Origin: CALHVX01 sp964640725
GTDB taxonomy: Bacteria > Pseudomonadota > Gammaproteobacteria > Pseudomonadales > Azotimanducaceae
Reading direction: 5' to 3'
DNA length: 64,000 nucleotides
Assembly (NCBI GenBank): GCA_964640725.1
Contig: CAZXIJ010000005.1
Location: forward strand, 124,001 to 188,000
How positions within the stretch are numbered: position 1 is the first letter of the stretch; every line of letters begins with the position of its first letter. The position numbers and the translations under genes are program-made. Below the pieces are notes generated by a model. It saw only the letters and a program-made list of their open reading frames with translations. It ran no database searches and was not told the DNA's origin. Positions 27,480 through 36,108 of this stretch are shown here, one piece after another.

Positions 27480-28411
27480 GTGACCAGCTGCAGCGCTTTC
27501 ACTTTGCTCGCCACGCGGTGCGCGGCCAGCTGGTCACCCTCGACGACACAATCAGCGAGCTGAGTGCCCGGCGCGACTACCCGGCACCGGTCGCCGGGCT
27601 CCTGGGAGAGATGCTGGCCGCCGTGGCCATGATCGCGGACGGCCTGAAATGGCAGGGCAGCGTCGCGCTGCAAGCGAAAGGCTCGGGGCTGCTGCGTACC
27701 GCCATGGCCGAGCACCGGCCCAGCGGCAAGCTCCGCGCAATCGCCCGCCCGAGCGAACCGGACGATGGCCCGGAAGAGCCCGGCACCACCGCCGCCTTCG
27801 ACCCCAGGGCCTTCAGCACGACCACCGCTGCGGGGCTGCTGGGCAGCGATCACCTGGCCCTGTCCCTGCTCCCGGCGCCCGATGACCCGCACAGCCAGCC
27901 CTATCAGGGCCTGGTGGCCTGGCACCACGACAAACTGTCTGACAACCTGGACGAGTACTTCGCGACCAGCGAGCAGCTTGAGACTCGATTTGTGCTGTTC
28001 GGCACCGGCCAGCAAGCTCGCGGTCTCCTGCTGCAGCGGCTGCCGACCGCCGGACAGGCAAGTTTCGTGGACACCGATGCTGCAGACGATTTCTGGCAGG
28101 AGCTCTGCGCGCGCCTGATCACGGTACGGGCGCAGGACATGGGCTTTGACGATGTCCACAGCTTCTTGCGCAAGCTCTTTGCTCCTGAAGACCTGGTCCT
28201 GGCGCCGCCCGCTGCCATGGCCTTCGAGTGCAGCTGCAGCCAGGACAAGTCAGACGGGATTCTGCGGTCCCTGGGACGCGAGGACTTGCTGGAGCTGCTG
28301 CAGGAGCGCGGCGAGGTCGAGGTGACCTGCGAGTTCTGCGGGCTCGCCTACCGGTACGACGCCATGGGCGTGCACCTGCTGTTCGAGCCGGCAATGCCAA
28401 CTCGCCACTAG
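27476..28411 (+). CDS. hslO: Redox-regulated chaperone Hsp33
   Basis: A 311-residue holdase chaperone switched on by oxidation. The C-terminal zinc centre is intact: Cys252 and Cys254 (ECSCSQ), Cys285 and Cys288 (CEFC). The N-terminal core begins with RFHFARHAVRGQLVTL and includes LLGEMLAAVAMIA. Length is typical. It is translationally coupled to hslR through ATGA. An additional cysteine is not evident in the linker. Confidence 0.94.
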   Translation: MSDQLQRFHFARHAVRGQLVTLDDTISELSARRDYPAPVAGLLGEMLAAVAMIADGLKWQGSVALQAKGSGLLRTAMAEHRPSGKLRAIARPSEPDDGPEEPGTTAAFDPRAFSTTTAAGLLGSDHLALSLLPAPDDPHSQPYQGLVAWHHDKLSDNLDEYFATSEQLETRFVLFGTGQQARGLLLQRLPTAGQASFVDTDAADDFWQELCARLITVRAQDMGFDDVHSFLRKLFAPEDLVLAPPAAMAFECSCSQDKSDGILRSLGREDLLELLQERGEVEVTCEFCGLAYRYDAMGVHLLFEPAMPTRH

Positions 28412-28525
28412 GCGCATCACCCCCGGCGAGCCCCAGACCGTGAAGCATGCATGAACCTGCGCACTGCTTTGTTTGGAACGGGTTTACAAACTTTCGCATT
28501 CGCTGTTCGAGCGTTCTCTTGGCTC

Positions 28526-28534
28526 TGGCATAAT
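28526..28534 (+). promoter_or_regulatory. Extended -10 promoter for pckA
   Basis: TGG-CATAAT is an extended -10 (TGn plus five of six TATAAT bases). It would start transcription about 25 bases before the pckA ATG at 28567. The -35 region is weak, as is common for extended -10 promoters. Confidence 0.45.
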
Positions 28535-28566
28535 TCGCCGCTCTTTAAACGCCGAGACACGACCGC

Positions 28567-30138
28567 ATGGCCGCCGAACTCAACGCGGGCGCTACCACCG
28601 CCGCCCAGGGATCCCAATCAACCGACCTGTCGCGAGCACAGCTCGCCGAGGCGGCTGTACTGCGGCGTGAGGGCCAATTCGCCAGCAACGGGGCCATTGT
28701 CGTCGAAACCGGTCGCCGCACCGGTCGCTCTCCGAACGACCGCTTCATTGTCGACGAGCCTTCCACCAGCGAAAGCATCGATTGGGGCACGGTCAACAAG
28801 CCGATCGACCCGGCGCGCTTCGATGCCCTGTGGGACCGGGTCCAGGTCTACCTGGACGAGCGCAACAGCTTCCTGTCGCACCTGCACGTCGGCGCCGATC
28901 CGGATCACTACCTGCCGGTAGAGGTCACGACCGAGTGGGCCTGGCACGCGCTGTTCGGCAACTCGATGTTCATTCGCCCGGAGCACTACAACCCTCACAA
29001 CAAGGAAGCCTGGCAGGTCGTCAACGCGCCGGAGTTCGTTTGCGAGCCGGAGCGGGACGGCACCAACAGCGAAGGCTGCGTCATGATCAACTTTGCCCGG
29101 CGCAAGGTCCTGATCGCCGGCATGCGCTACGCCGGCGAGATGAAGAAATCCATGTTCTCGGTCCTGAACTTTCTGCTGCCGGAAAAAGACGTGCTGCCCA
29201 TGCACTGCAGCGCGAACCTCGGCAAAGACGGCGACGTCACGCTGTTTTTCGGCTTGTCCGGCACCGGCAAGACGACGCTGTCGGCTGATCCGGAACGGTT
29301 CCTGATCGGCGATGACGAGCACGGCTGGGGCCGTGGCACCGTCTTCAATTTCGAAGGCGGTTGCTACGCCAAATGCATTGATCTGACCCGCGAGAACGAG
29401 CCGGTCATCTTTGACGCGATCAAGTTCGGCGCCATCGTCGAAAACGTCGTGATCGACCCGGACAGCCGCGAGCCGGACTACTCAGACTCGTCTCTGACCG
29501 AGAACGGTCGCGCCTGCTACCCGCGCGAAAACATCGAGCTGAAGGTCGATGACAATCGCGCCGGCGAGCCCAAGCACATTATCTTCCTGACCTGCGACGT
29601 CAGCGGCGTGCTGCCGCCGGTATCCGTGCTGTCGAAGGAGGCCGCGGCCTATCACTTCCTGTCGGGCTACACCGCGGCCGTTGGCTCCACCGAGGTCGGC
29701 TCTACGGAAGCCTTCAAGGCCACCTTCTCGACCTGCTTCGGTGCGCCCTTCTTCCCGCGTCCAGCCGGCGTCTACGCAGACCTGCTCATGAAGCGCGTCG
29801 AGGAATTTGGCTCCCGGGTCTACCTGGTCAACACCGGCTGGACCGGCGGCGGCTACGGCGTCGGCAGCCGCTTCAAAATCCCGGTCACCCGCGCCCTGAT
29901 CGCGGCAGTGCAGTCCGGTTCCCTGGCCAATGCCGAGACCGAGTTGCTGCCGGGGCTGAACCTGTCGGTTCCGAAGGCCGTGGACGGTGTCGACAGCGCG
30001 TTGCTGAACCCGCGCAATACCTGGGCGGACAAGGATGCCTATGACAAGACCGCCGCTAGCCTGATCGCCAAGTTCCGGGAAAACTTCAAAAAGTTCTCCG
30101 TGGACGCAGCCATCACCAACGCTGGTCCGAGCGCTTAG
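28567..30138 (+). CDS. pckA: Phosphoenolpyruvate carboxykinase (ATP)
   Basis: A 523-residue gluconeogenic enzyme that converts oxaloacetate and ATP to PEP, CO2 and ADP. The kinase-1a P-loop is GLSGTGKTT (229-237), the kinase-2 motif is IGDDEHGWG, and the arginine-bearing substrate site is TGRSPNDRF (about 50-58). MHCSANLG supplies the metal-binding His region. Length fits the ATP-dependent class, not the GTP-dependent one. It follows hslO, as in enteric bacteria, but with its own promoter in the 155-base gap. A nine-bp hairpin lies just after the stop. Confidence 0.95.
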   Translation: MAAELNAGATTAAQGSQSTDLSRAQLAEAAVLRREGQFASNGAIVVETGRRTGRSPNDRFIVDEPSTSESIDWGTVNKPIDPARFDALWDRVQVYLDERNSFLSHLHVGADPDHYLPVEVTTEWAWHALFGNSMFIRPEHYNPHNKEAWQVVNAPEFVCEPERDGTNSEGCVMINFARRKVLIAGMRYAGEMKKSMFSVLNFLLPEKDVLPMHCSANLGKDGDVTLFFGLSGTGKTTLSADPERFLIGDDEHGWGRGTVFNFEGGCYAKCIDLTRENEPVIFDAIKFGAIVENVVIDPDSREPDYSDSSLTENGRACYPRENIELKVDDNRAGEPKHIIFLTCDVSGVLPPVSVLSKEAAAYHFLSGYTAAVGSTEVGSTEAFKATFSTCFGAPFFPRPAGVYADLLMKRVEEFGSRVYLVNTGWTGGGYGVGSRFKIPVTRALIAAVQSGSLANAETELLPGLNLSVPKAVDGVDSALLNPRNTWADKDAYDKTAASLIAKFRENFKKFSVDAAITNAGPSA

Positions 30139-30153
30139 TCTCCTGCTAACCTA

Positions 30154-30181
30154 GCCGGCCTCATTTCGCTGCGAGGCCGGC
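30154..30181 (+). terminator. Hairpin after pckA
   Basis: Perfect nine-base arms GCCGGCCTC and GAGGCCGGC flank a ten-base loop, 16 bases after the pckA stop. The following bases (GCATGATCTTCTTT) are only mildly T-rich, so it may pause or stabilise the mRNA rather than terminate alone. Confidence 0.4.
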
Positions 30182-30240
30182 GCATGATCTTCTTTACCGC
30201 ACCGCGCGCTCGCGCCTGCCCGCAAGCGTAGGCCTGCACC

Positions 30241-31848
30241 GTGACCCATCGCGCACCGTCTCTGCGAGCGCCGCTGCTTGCAGCGCTGAAATCCGACCTG
30301 TCGCTGCTGACCGAGCTCGGCCACGGCATCGAAAAAGAGAGCCTGCGCGTGCGTCCGGACGGCGCGCTGTCCGAACAGCCACACCCCCGGGCGCTCGGCT
30401 CGGCGCTTACCCATCCGAACATCACCACGGACTTCAGCGAAGCCCAGCTGGAGCTGATCACCGGCGTTCACGGCAGCGTTGAAGCATGCCTGGGCGAACT
30501 GCGAGATGTGCACCGATTCGTCACCGCCAAGCTGGGCCAGGAACGGCTCTGGCCCACCAGCATGCCCTGCGTGCTGGGCACCGATGCGGACATCCCCCTC
30601 GGCCGCTACGGGACCTCGAACATTGCCCGGGCCAAAACCATTTACCGCAGCGGTTTGGGCTACCGCTACGGCCGCCTGATGCAGACCATTTCCGGCGTGC
30701 ACTACAACTTCTCGCTGCCGGACCGCTACTTTAGCCAGCAGGCCGCGGGCAGCAGCGCCGAGCGCGCGCTGCGCACCAGCAGCTACTTCGATCTGATTCG
30801 CAACTTCCGCCGCTACGCCTGGTTGCTGATGTACCTGTTCGGCGCATCGCCGGCAATCTGCCGCTCCTTCGTGAAAGGACGGGAGCACCACCTGGAACCC
30901 TTCGACGAAGGCTCCCTGCACCTGCCCTACGGCACGTCGCTACGCATGGGCCGGCTCGGCTACCAGAGCGACGCGCAAAGCGAGCTCCATGTCTCCTACA
31001 ACTCGCTTGATGCCTATGCCGACACCATTATCGATGCCCTGACCCGCCCCCACCCTGCCTATCAGGCCATTGGCGTGAAGGGCGAGGATGGCTACCGCCA
31101 GCTGAATGACTCGATCATTCAGATCGAGAACGAGTTCTACGGTGCGATCCGCCCCAAGCAGCCCACCGAAAGCGGCGAGCGGCCTCTGCTGGCCCTGAAG
31201 CGCCGGGGCGTTGCCTACGTCGAGGTGCGGTGCCTGGACTTGAACCCGTTCGATGCCATCGGCATCAGCGAGCAGGATGCCCGCTTTATCGATACGTTCC
31301 TGCTCTACTGCCTGATTGGCGACAGCGAGCCGGATTGCCAGGAAGCCTCGCAGATCATGAACCAGAACCAGCAACGGGTGGTTGAAGAAGGACGTCGCCC
31401 GGGCCTGAGCCTCGAGACTATGGACGGCAGCGCGGCGATGCAGGATGTCGCAACCCAGGTCCTGGATCAGTGCGCCGAGCTGGCAGCCCTGCAGGACGAG
31501 GCAGCCCGGGAATCGGGGGGCAGCGAACAGCCGCTGTTCACCGAGGCGGTCGAGCAGGCACGCACACGGGTTGCGGACCCGGATAGCACACCTTCGGCGC
31601 GCATCCTGGAACGCATGCGCGCAGAACAGGTGCCGTTCTTCCGCTTTGCCATGAACCAGGCAGACGCGCACCGCAAGGCGCTGCTCGACATGCCTCTAAA
31701 CGAAGCCGAAGCCGAGCACTTTGCCAAGCTTGCCAGCGAGTCCCTCGCCCAGCAGCAGGTGCTCGAAGCACCGGGCGAGCCGCCTTTCGAAGCGTTCCTG
31801 GAGCAGTATCTGGCGTTGCCGCCAGAGGCTCTGGCAGCCGCGAGCTAG
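30241..31848 (+). CDS. gshA: Glutamate-cysteine ligase
   Basis: A 535-residue enzyme that makes gamma-glutamylcysteine, the first step of glutathione synthesis. It belongs to the proteobacterial GshA type: GHGIEKESLRVRPDG near the N-terminus, NITTDFSEAQLELIT, SGVHYNFSLPD and VEVRCLDLNPFD are all family hallmarks. The start is GTG with AGG eight bases upstream; no ATG is available before the conserved N-terminus. It follows pckA by 102 bases and converges with the FliL-like gene. Its substrate cysteine could come from the cysK product of this window. Confidence 0.93.
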   Translation: MTHRAPSLRAPLLAALKSDLSLLTELGHGIEKESLRVRPDGALSEQPHPRALGSALTHPNITTDFSEAQLELITGVHGSVEACLGELRDVHRFVTAKLGQERLWPTSMPCVLGTDADIPLGRYGTSNIARAKTIYRSGLGYRYGRLMQTISGVHYNFSLPDRYFSQQAAGSSAERALRTSSYFDLIRNFRRYAWLLMYLFGASPAICRSFVKGREHHLEPFDEGSLHLPYGTSLRMGRLGYQSDAQSELHVSYNSLDAYADTIIDALTRPHPAYQAIGVKGEDGYRQLNDSIIQIENEFYGAIRPKQPTESGERPLLALKRRGVAYVEVRCLDLNPFDAIGISEQDARFIDTFLLYCLIGDSEPDCQEASQIMNQNQQRVVEEGRRPGLSLETMDGSAAMQDVATQVLDQCAELAALQDEAARESGGSEQPLFTEAVEQARTRVADPDSTPSARILERMRAEQVPFFRFAMNQADAHRKALLDMPLNEAEAEHFAKLASESLAQQQVLEAPGEPPFEAFLEQYLALPPEALAAAS

Positions 31849-31864
31849 CGCGAGCGGCTCGCGC
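31848..31864. repeat. Hairpin immediately after gshA
   Basis: Seven-base arms GCGCGAG and CTCGCGC with a CGG loop, beginning at the last base of the gshA stop codon. Together with the palindrome 15 bases further on it marks the gshA/FliL convergent junction. No T run follows. Confidence 0.45.
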
Positions 31865-31879
31865 CGCTGACGATGAACG

Positions 31880-31901
31880 CGTCCAACGCTAGCGTTGGAC
31901 G
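31880..31901. terminator. 22-base perfect palindrome between convergent genes
   Basis: Eleven-base arms CGTCCAACGCT and AGCGTTGGACG meet without a loop. It covers the stop codon of the FliL-like gene (31889-31891) and lies 31 bases after gshA. A bidirectional terminator or transcription block is the simplest reading, although neither side has a T run. Confidence 0.4.
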
Positions 31902-32329
31902 ATAAAGTTGGTGAACAGCAGGTCTTCGATCAGCGGCGTGCCTTCTTCGCTCTCCATGATCGTTCGCAGTTCTTCCAGGGCTTTCTGCCGCACGTGCTCT
32001 CTGGCTTCGCCCGTGACCACCGCCGACTCAGACTGCCGGGACAGCAGCAGGACCAGGGCGTTGCGCAGCGCTGGCAAATGATGATCCGCAGCGGCGACGC
32101 CCTTGTGCCCCTCCACCCGTAGCGCCACGTCCGTCTTGATATACATCAGCCGGGGCGTTGTGGTCGGCCCGAAATTGGTCACGAAGGTAGGCTTCAACTC
32201 GACGTAGCGGCTGTCCCGATCTGCCTCAGGCTCGGCCTCTTCGGCACTGACAGGCAAGGCCAGCGCCAGCGGCAGCAACAGCCACAGGACGCGCCTGGCG
32301 ACCGCCGGTATCGGAGCTTTGGTGAGCAT
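31889..32329 (-). CDS. Orphan FliL-like secreted protein
   Basis: 146 residues. The C-terminal part (RLMYIKTDVALRVEG, LRNALVLLLSR, EELRTIMESEEG, IEDLLFTNFIVQR) matches the FliL family, whose flagellar members surround the stator at the motor. Here the N-terminus (VLWLLLPLALALPVSAEE) looks like a cleavable signal peptide rather than the usual uncleaved anchor. No flagellar gene is in the window. FliL-like paralogues outside flagellar operons are known in gammaproteobacteria, and their role is unclear. Confidence 0.75.
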   Translation of the reverse strand: MLTKAPIPAVARRVLWLLLPLALALPVSAEEAEPEADRDSRYVELKPTFVTNFGPTTTPRLMYIKTDVALRVEGHKGVAAADHHLPALRNALVLLLSRQSESAVVTGEAREHVRQKALEELRTIMESEEGTPLIEDLLFTNFIVQR

Positions 32330-32434
32330 GGTGTCTCCACAACTGCAAATTCCCCTTCAGCATAGTTGACGGACGCGGGCCAGCCAGTAGGCTGACGGGC
32401 CCGATAGCGAGCGTCATGCGAGGACTCCCCAATC

Positions 32435-33421
32435 ATGAAAGCGGTCCAGTGCCACGAGTACGGTATGCCTGAAACCCTGTCTTTGGACGAGATCGACGCG
32501 CCCGTTGCGAAGTCTGGCGAGGTGCTGGTGCAGGTCCGCGCGGCCGCTCTGAACTTTCCTGACGTGCTGATGATTCAGGGCATGTACCAGAGCCAGCCGC
32601 CGTTCCCCTTCATTCCCGGGGGCGAGTTCGCCGGCGACATCGTGGCACTGGGCGACGACGTCAAGGACTTCCAAGTCGGCGACGCAGTGTTCGGCGGCAG
32701 CGGCGTCGGCGCCATGGCAGAAACCCTTGCCACGCCGGCCGCTGCCCTGCGACGCAAACCAGCAGGCATGAGCTACGCGCAGGCCTCCGGTATCTCCACG
32801 ACCTACGGCACCTCCTACTACGCCCTCAAGCAACGCGCTGACCTCAAACCGGGAGAGACCCTGCTGGTCACCGGCGCCGGCGGCGGCGTCGGCCTGGCCG
32901 CCGTGGAACTGGGCAAGGCGATGGGGGCGCGCGTCATCGCAGCTGCCAGCAGCCAGGACAAGCTCGACGCCGCAGGCAAAGCCGGGGCCGATGAGTTTAT
33001 CAACTACAGCAAAGACAGCCTGAAGGATCAGGTGAAGGCGATGACCGGGGGCAAGGGCGCCGACGTCATTTACGACCCGGTTGGCGGTGACCTGTTCGAC
33101 CAGTGCATGCGCAGCATTGGCTGGTACGGACGGGTGCTGGTCATTGGCTTTGCCGCCGGAGATATTCCCAAATTGCCCATCAACCTGGTGCTGCTCAAAA
33201 GCTGCCAGGTCGTTGGCGTGTTCTTCGGTTCCTGGTCCGTGCGTTTTAAAGAAGAAGCGGCGCAGAATTTCAGGGAAATTCTGGCGCTGTACGAAGATGG
33301 CAAGCTGGACCCGCTCATCGGCGCGCAGCTGCCGCTGGCGCAATACGCCGAAGCCATGCGCACGCTCATGGAACGGCGCGCGATCGGCAAAGTCGTAGTG
33401 ACCATGGAGAACGGCCAGTGA
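32435..33421 (+). CDS. NADPH:quinone oxidoreductase-like zinc-free MDR enzyme
   Basis: A 328-residue medium-chain dehydrogenase/reductase. The N-terminal catalytic fold begins MKAVQCHEYGMPETL and includes AAALNFPDVLMIQG and PFIPGGEFAG. The nucleotide-binding motif is VTGAGGGVGLAAVELGKAMG (about 142-161). The cysteines that bind zinc in alcohol dehydrogenases are missing, which places it with QOR-type reductases. Its stop overlaps the DsbB start (GTGA). It is divergent from the FliL-like gene. The electron acceptor is not predictable. Confidence 0.88.
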   Translation: MKAVQCHEYGMPETLSLDEIDAPVAKSGEVLVQVRAAALNFPDVLMIQGMYQSQPPFPFIPGGEFAGDIVALGDDVKDFQVGDAVFGGSGVGAMAETLATPAAALRRKPAGMSYAQASGISTTYGTSYYALKQRADLKPGETLLVTGAGGGVGLAAVELGKAMGARVIAAASSQDKLDAAGKAGADEFINYSKDSLKDQVKAMTGGKGADVIYDPVGGDLFDQCMRSIGWYGRVLVIGFAAGDIPKLPINLVLLKSCQVVGVFFGSWSVRFKEEAAQNFREILALYEDGKLDPLIGAQLPLAQYAEAMRTLMERRAIGKVVVTMENGQ

Positions 33422-33951
33422 CCGCTGCCGCAGGCTGGCTGGGCGATCCGGGCGATAGGCTACAGCCGGGCGCCCAGTTCTGGGCCCTGGCCCTGGTGCT
33501 GAGCGGCGCCGGCGTGCTCGTCATTGCGCTGATCATGGAGCACGGCTTCGCAATGGATCCCTGCCCGCTGTGCCTGATGCAGCGGGTCTGGGTGTTCTTC
33601 GCGGCGCTCATGGGCTATCTATCGTTAATCCACAATCCGCGGCTCGGCATCTACCCGCTGCTGGCCATCGTCTGCGCCGGCATCGGCGCCTACTTCTCGC
33701 TCAAGCAGCTGCACCTGCAGTCTCTGCCCGCAGACCAGGTGCCCGCCTGCGGCCCGGACCTGCAATACATGTTCGAAGTCTTTCCCCTGGCTGAAGTGCT
33801 GCAGGCCATGACGCAGGGCACCGGCGATTGCGCCAAGGTCTCCTTTCGCTTTCTCGGCCTGACGCTGCCGGGCTGGTCCCTTGTGGCCTATCTGTTCATG
33901 GCTGCGCTCGCCGCCCTGCAATGGCGCTCGGCGCTGCGCCAGCAACCCTGA
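33418..33951 (+). CDS. dsbB: Disulfide bond formation protein DsbB
   Basis: A 177-residue inner-membrane protein that reoxidises DsbA by passing electrons to quinone. It has four transmembrane helices, the CPLC pair (Cys49, Cys52) after the first helix, and the second pair Cys111 and Cys138 in the periplasmic loop. The quinone-binding Arg follows in LMQRVWV. The start GTG overlaps the preceding stop by four bases. The preceding gene is a quinone-oxidoreductase-like protein, but a functional link is only suggested by the overlap. DsbA is not in the window. Confidence 0.93.
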   Translation: MTAAAGWLGDPGDRLQPGAQFWALALVLSGAGVLVIALIMEHGFAMDPCPLCLMQRVWVFFAALMGYLSLIHNPRLGIYPLLAIVCAGIGAYFSLKQLHLQSLPADQVPACGPDLQYMFEVFPLAEVLQAMTQGTGDCAKVSFRFLGLTLPGWSLVAYLFMAALAALQWRSALRQQP

Positions 33952-33954
33952 CCC

Positions 33955-33976
33955 GGGGCCGCGATCCGGCGGCCTC
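33955..33976. terminator. Hairpin between dsbB and pilin gene
   Basis: GGCCGC and GCGGCC arms with a six-base loop (33957-33974), extended by one wobble and one G-C pair. It lies between two converging genes and contains the pilin stop region at its right end. No T run is present. Confidence 0.3.
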
Positions 33977-34460
33977 AGCAGCCGCTGTCCAGCATCGTCA
34001 CCGTGGCCTCGGCGCCATAGGTGGCTGCATAGCGATAGATGAGCTTGCAGTTGTCCGGGTCGGCAGCGCCGTCCAAGGAGAACTCGGTCTGCAGCGCGCT
34101 GCTGGTGTCCAGGGAAAAACCGGACGAATCGATCCAGCGCGTAATGTGCGAGGCAAAGGTTGCGGCATTGGCCGTGGGGTACCCGTTATACATCTGCCCC
34201 GCCTGGCCGTCGGGGCTGACAATCGTTACAGCCCCGGACCAGTTGCTGACGTAACAGCCGCGCAGCAATCGACACTGCGCGTTCGCAAGGCTCATCGCGC
34301 TCAGCAGGCTCCCGCGCAGATCTCGCAGCGCCCCGGCGCGCGCTTCTTCGCTCACGTTCACAAACCGCGGTAACGCGATCGCAGACAAAATTCCAAGCAG
34401 CAGGATAACGACGACCAGCTCGACTAGAGTGAAAGCAGCGGTGCGTTTCGGCAAGGACAT
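33975..34460 (-). CDS. Orphan type IV pilin-like / pseudopilin protein
   Basis: 161 residues with a class-III leader (MSLPKRTAA), then FTLVELVVVILLLGILSAIA with Phe at +1 and Glu at +5. This is the site cut by the prepilin peptidase and the hydrophobic alpha-1 helix of type IV pilins and type II secretion pseudopilins. The residue before the cut is Ala rather than the usual Gly. Four cysteines in the globular part (QCRLLRGC, NCKL and the final Cys) could form disulfides, fitting the adjacent dsbB. No assembly genes are in the window. Confidence 0.82.
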   Translation of the reverse strand: MSLPKRTAAFTLVELVVVILLLGILSAIALPRFVNVSEEARAGALRDLRGSLLSAMSLANAQCRLLRGCYVSNWSGAVTIVSPDGQAGQMYNGYPTANAATFASHITRWIDSSGFSLDTSSALQTEFSLDGAADPDNCKLIYRYAATYGAEATVTMLDSGC

Positions 34461-34607
34461 GGCAGTGCGAAATCAAGCGGGCCTGTCTCGACCATAGCAG
34501 CGATTCTGAACCTGTCAGGTCGGCGCAACGCACCCTCGATTGCGCCGGAAAACTGGCGCTACGGCGAATCGTTGCTAGCTTTAAGGTGACACTTGGAGGG
34601 AACACCC

Positions 34608-35120
34608 ATGGCCATCGCAACTGCCACCTTTGATACGAACAACGACGCGCAAAACGACCTGCTGTCGTTCGTCGAGCCCGGCTTTGAGTCACGCATCTTC
34701 GGCGATGAGCCGACCATGGCGCACGCCAGCAATCTGGCAACCTGTTTTGAGCCGGAGTTCGCGCTCGCCCGGCAGCGGGTGCTGAGCTACCTGGTCAAGC
34801 TGCATCGCGCCATCAGCCAGGATCTGCGTGACCTGTCGGAAACCCTGCTGCAGCGGTTCTGCCGCTCCCTCACGGACTACCTTTCCGCCGGCCATCAGCG
34901 CACCTGGGCTGCGGAGAAACCGGCCCCCCACCAGTACGTCGCCATGGCTTCGACCTCCCGGGAAGTGATGCGCTTTATCGACCTGTTCGCGCGTCTGGGG
35001 CCGAACCCGGACGGCGACCTGCATGTGTTGCTGAAGCATCTGGACCAGCTGGCGCTGACCCTGATCACCCGGATCGAGCTGGAAGACGAACTCGGGCTGG
35101 GCATGCGGCAGCCCGGCTAG
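34608..35120 (+). CDS. rsd: Rsd/AlgQ family anti-sigma-70 factor
   Basis: A 170-residue helical protein matching the Rsd/AlgQ family, which binds region 4 of the housekeeping sigma factor and favours alternative sigma factors. The signature segment FCRSLTDYLSAGHQ (about 84-97) closely follows E. coli Rsd, and the C-terminal ITRIELEDELGL matches the family's last helix. The start is the ATG after GGAGGGAAC; a Met five codons earlier is less likely. The first ~40 residues are longer than in E. coli. It is followed after 22 bases by the WD40-like lipoprotein gene, a probable operon. Confidence 0.85.
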   Translation: MAIATATFDTNNDAQNDLLSFVEPGFESRIFGDEPTMAHASNLATCFEPEFALARQRVLSYLVKLHRAISQDLRDLSETLLQRFCRSLTDYLSAGHQRTWAAEKPAPHQYVAMASTSREVMRFIDLFARLGPNPDGDLHVLLKHLDQLALTLITRIELEDELGLGMRQPG

Positions 35121-35142
35121 CCGCACCGCATCCCCACGCCCC

Positions 35143-36108
35143 ATGCCCGAACGCTCAAGAACGGCCCGAGGCCTGCTACTGCTGCTGGTACTCGGCGGCT
35201 GCAGCAACGATGCCGAACGATCCCTGGCGCTTGCGGCGCAGGGCGTGTACACCGCCGCCCTGAGCACCGACGGCCAGCTCGCCCTGGTGGGCTCGATGAA
35301 CCACGGGGCCAGCCTCTGGCGCGCCAGTTCCCACGAGCGCCTGTATAGCTGGAACCACAAGGGCGGCGACTTTTCGACCCTGGTCGCGACGGCCTTTTCC
35401 CCCGACGGCAAACGCGCCGTGACCAGCGATCCGCGAACCCTGGTCATCTGGGACACCGCCACGGGCAAAGACCTGGCGTTCTGGGGCCTGCCGGGCGCCG
35501 CCATGGACCTGGCCCTCGCCAACGACGGCCGCCGGGTGCTGCTCGGGCTCGAAGATCACAGCGCCGTGCTGTTCGATGCCGGCAGCGGCGCCCACCTGCA
35601 AACGCTGCTGCACGAAGGCGCTGTCGGCACGGTGGCCATGACCCGGAACGGCCGCCTGGCCCTGACCGGCAGCGACGACGAAATGGTTCGGTTGTGGGAT
35701 CTGAGCACTGGCGCCCTGCGCATGCAGCTGGCCCTGGGCAATCCGATACGCACCGTCGCCCTCAGCGACGACGGCGCGATCCTGTTTGCGGCCAGCCAGG
35801 GCCAGCAGGTCGGAATCTGGCGCACCACAGACGGCACGCTGCGGCACGAGTTGCACAGCCGGAACCCCGGCATCACCAGCGCCCGCTTTTCTGCCGACGG
35901 CAGTCTGCTGCTCACCGGTCAGGCCAATGGTGAGATGGCGCTGTACCGGGTCGAGACCGGTACAAGGATCGCTGCCTGGTCCCTGCAAAGTACAGGTAGC
36001 CTGACAGGCTCCGGCAAGGCGATTCTCAGCCTCGGCTTTACCAGCGACCCCAGCCAGTTTCTGGCCGTCACCAGCGACGGCCAGCTGAACACCCTGCGAC
36101 AGCCCTGA
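35143..36108 (+). CDS. WD40-like beta-propeller lipoprotein
   Basis: A 321-residue protein with a lipoprotein signal (LLLLLVLGGC, acylated Cys20; Ser at +2 predicts outer-membrane sorting) and six or seven WD40-like blades. Repeats such as FSPDGKRAVTSDPRTLVIWD, MTRNGRLALTGSDDEMVRLWD and LSDDGAILFAASQGQQVGIW carry the GH...WD pattern in degenerate form. Such propellers are protein-interaction scaffolds. The partner is unknown. It is probably co-transcribed with rsd. Confidence 0.82.
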   Translation: MPERSRTARGLLLLLVLGGCSNDAERSLALAAQGVYTAALSTDGQLALVGSMNHGASLWRASSHERLYSWNHKGGDFSTLVATAFSPDGKRAVTSDPRTLVIWDTATGKDLAFWGLPGAAMDLALANDGRRVLLGLEDHSAVLFDAGSGAHLQTLLHEGAVGTVAMTRNGRLALTGSDDEMVRLWDLSTGALRMQLALGNPIRTVALSDDGAILFAASQGQQVGIWRTTDGTLRHELHSRNPGITSARFSADGSLLLTGQANGEMALYRVETGTRIAAWSLQSTGSLTGSGKAILSLGFTSDPSQFLAVTSDGQLNTLRQP

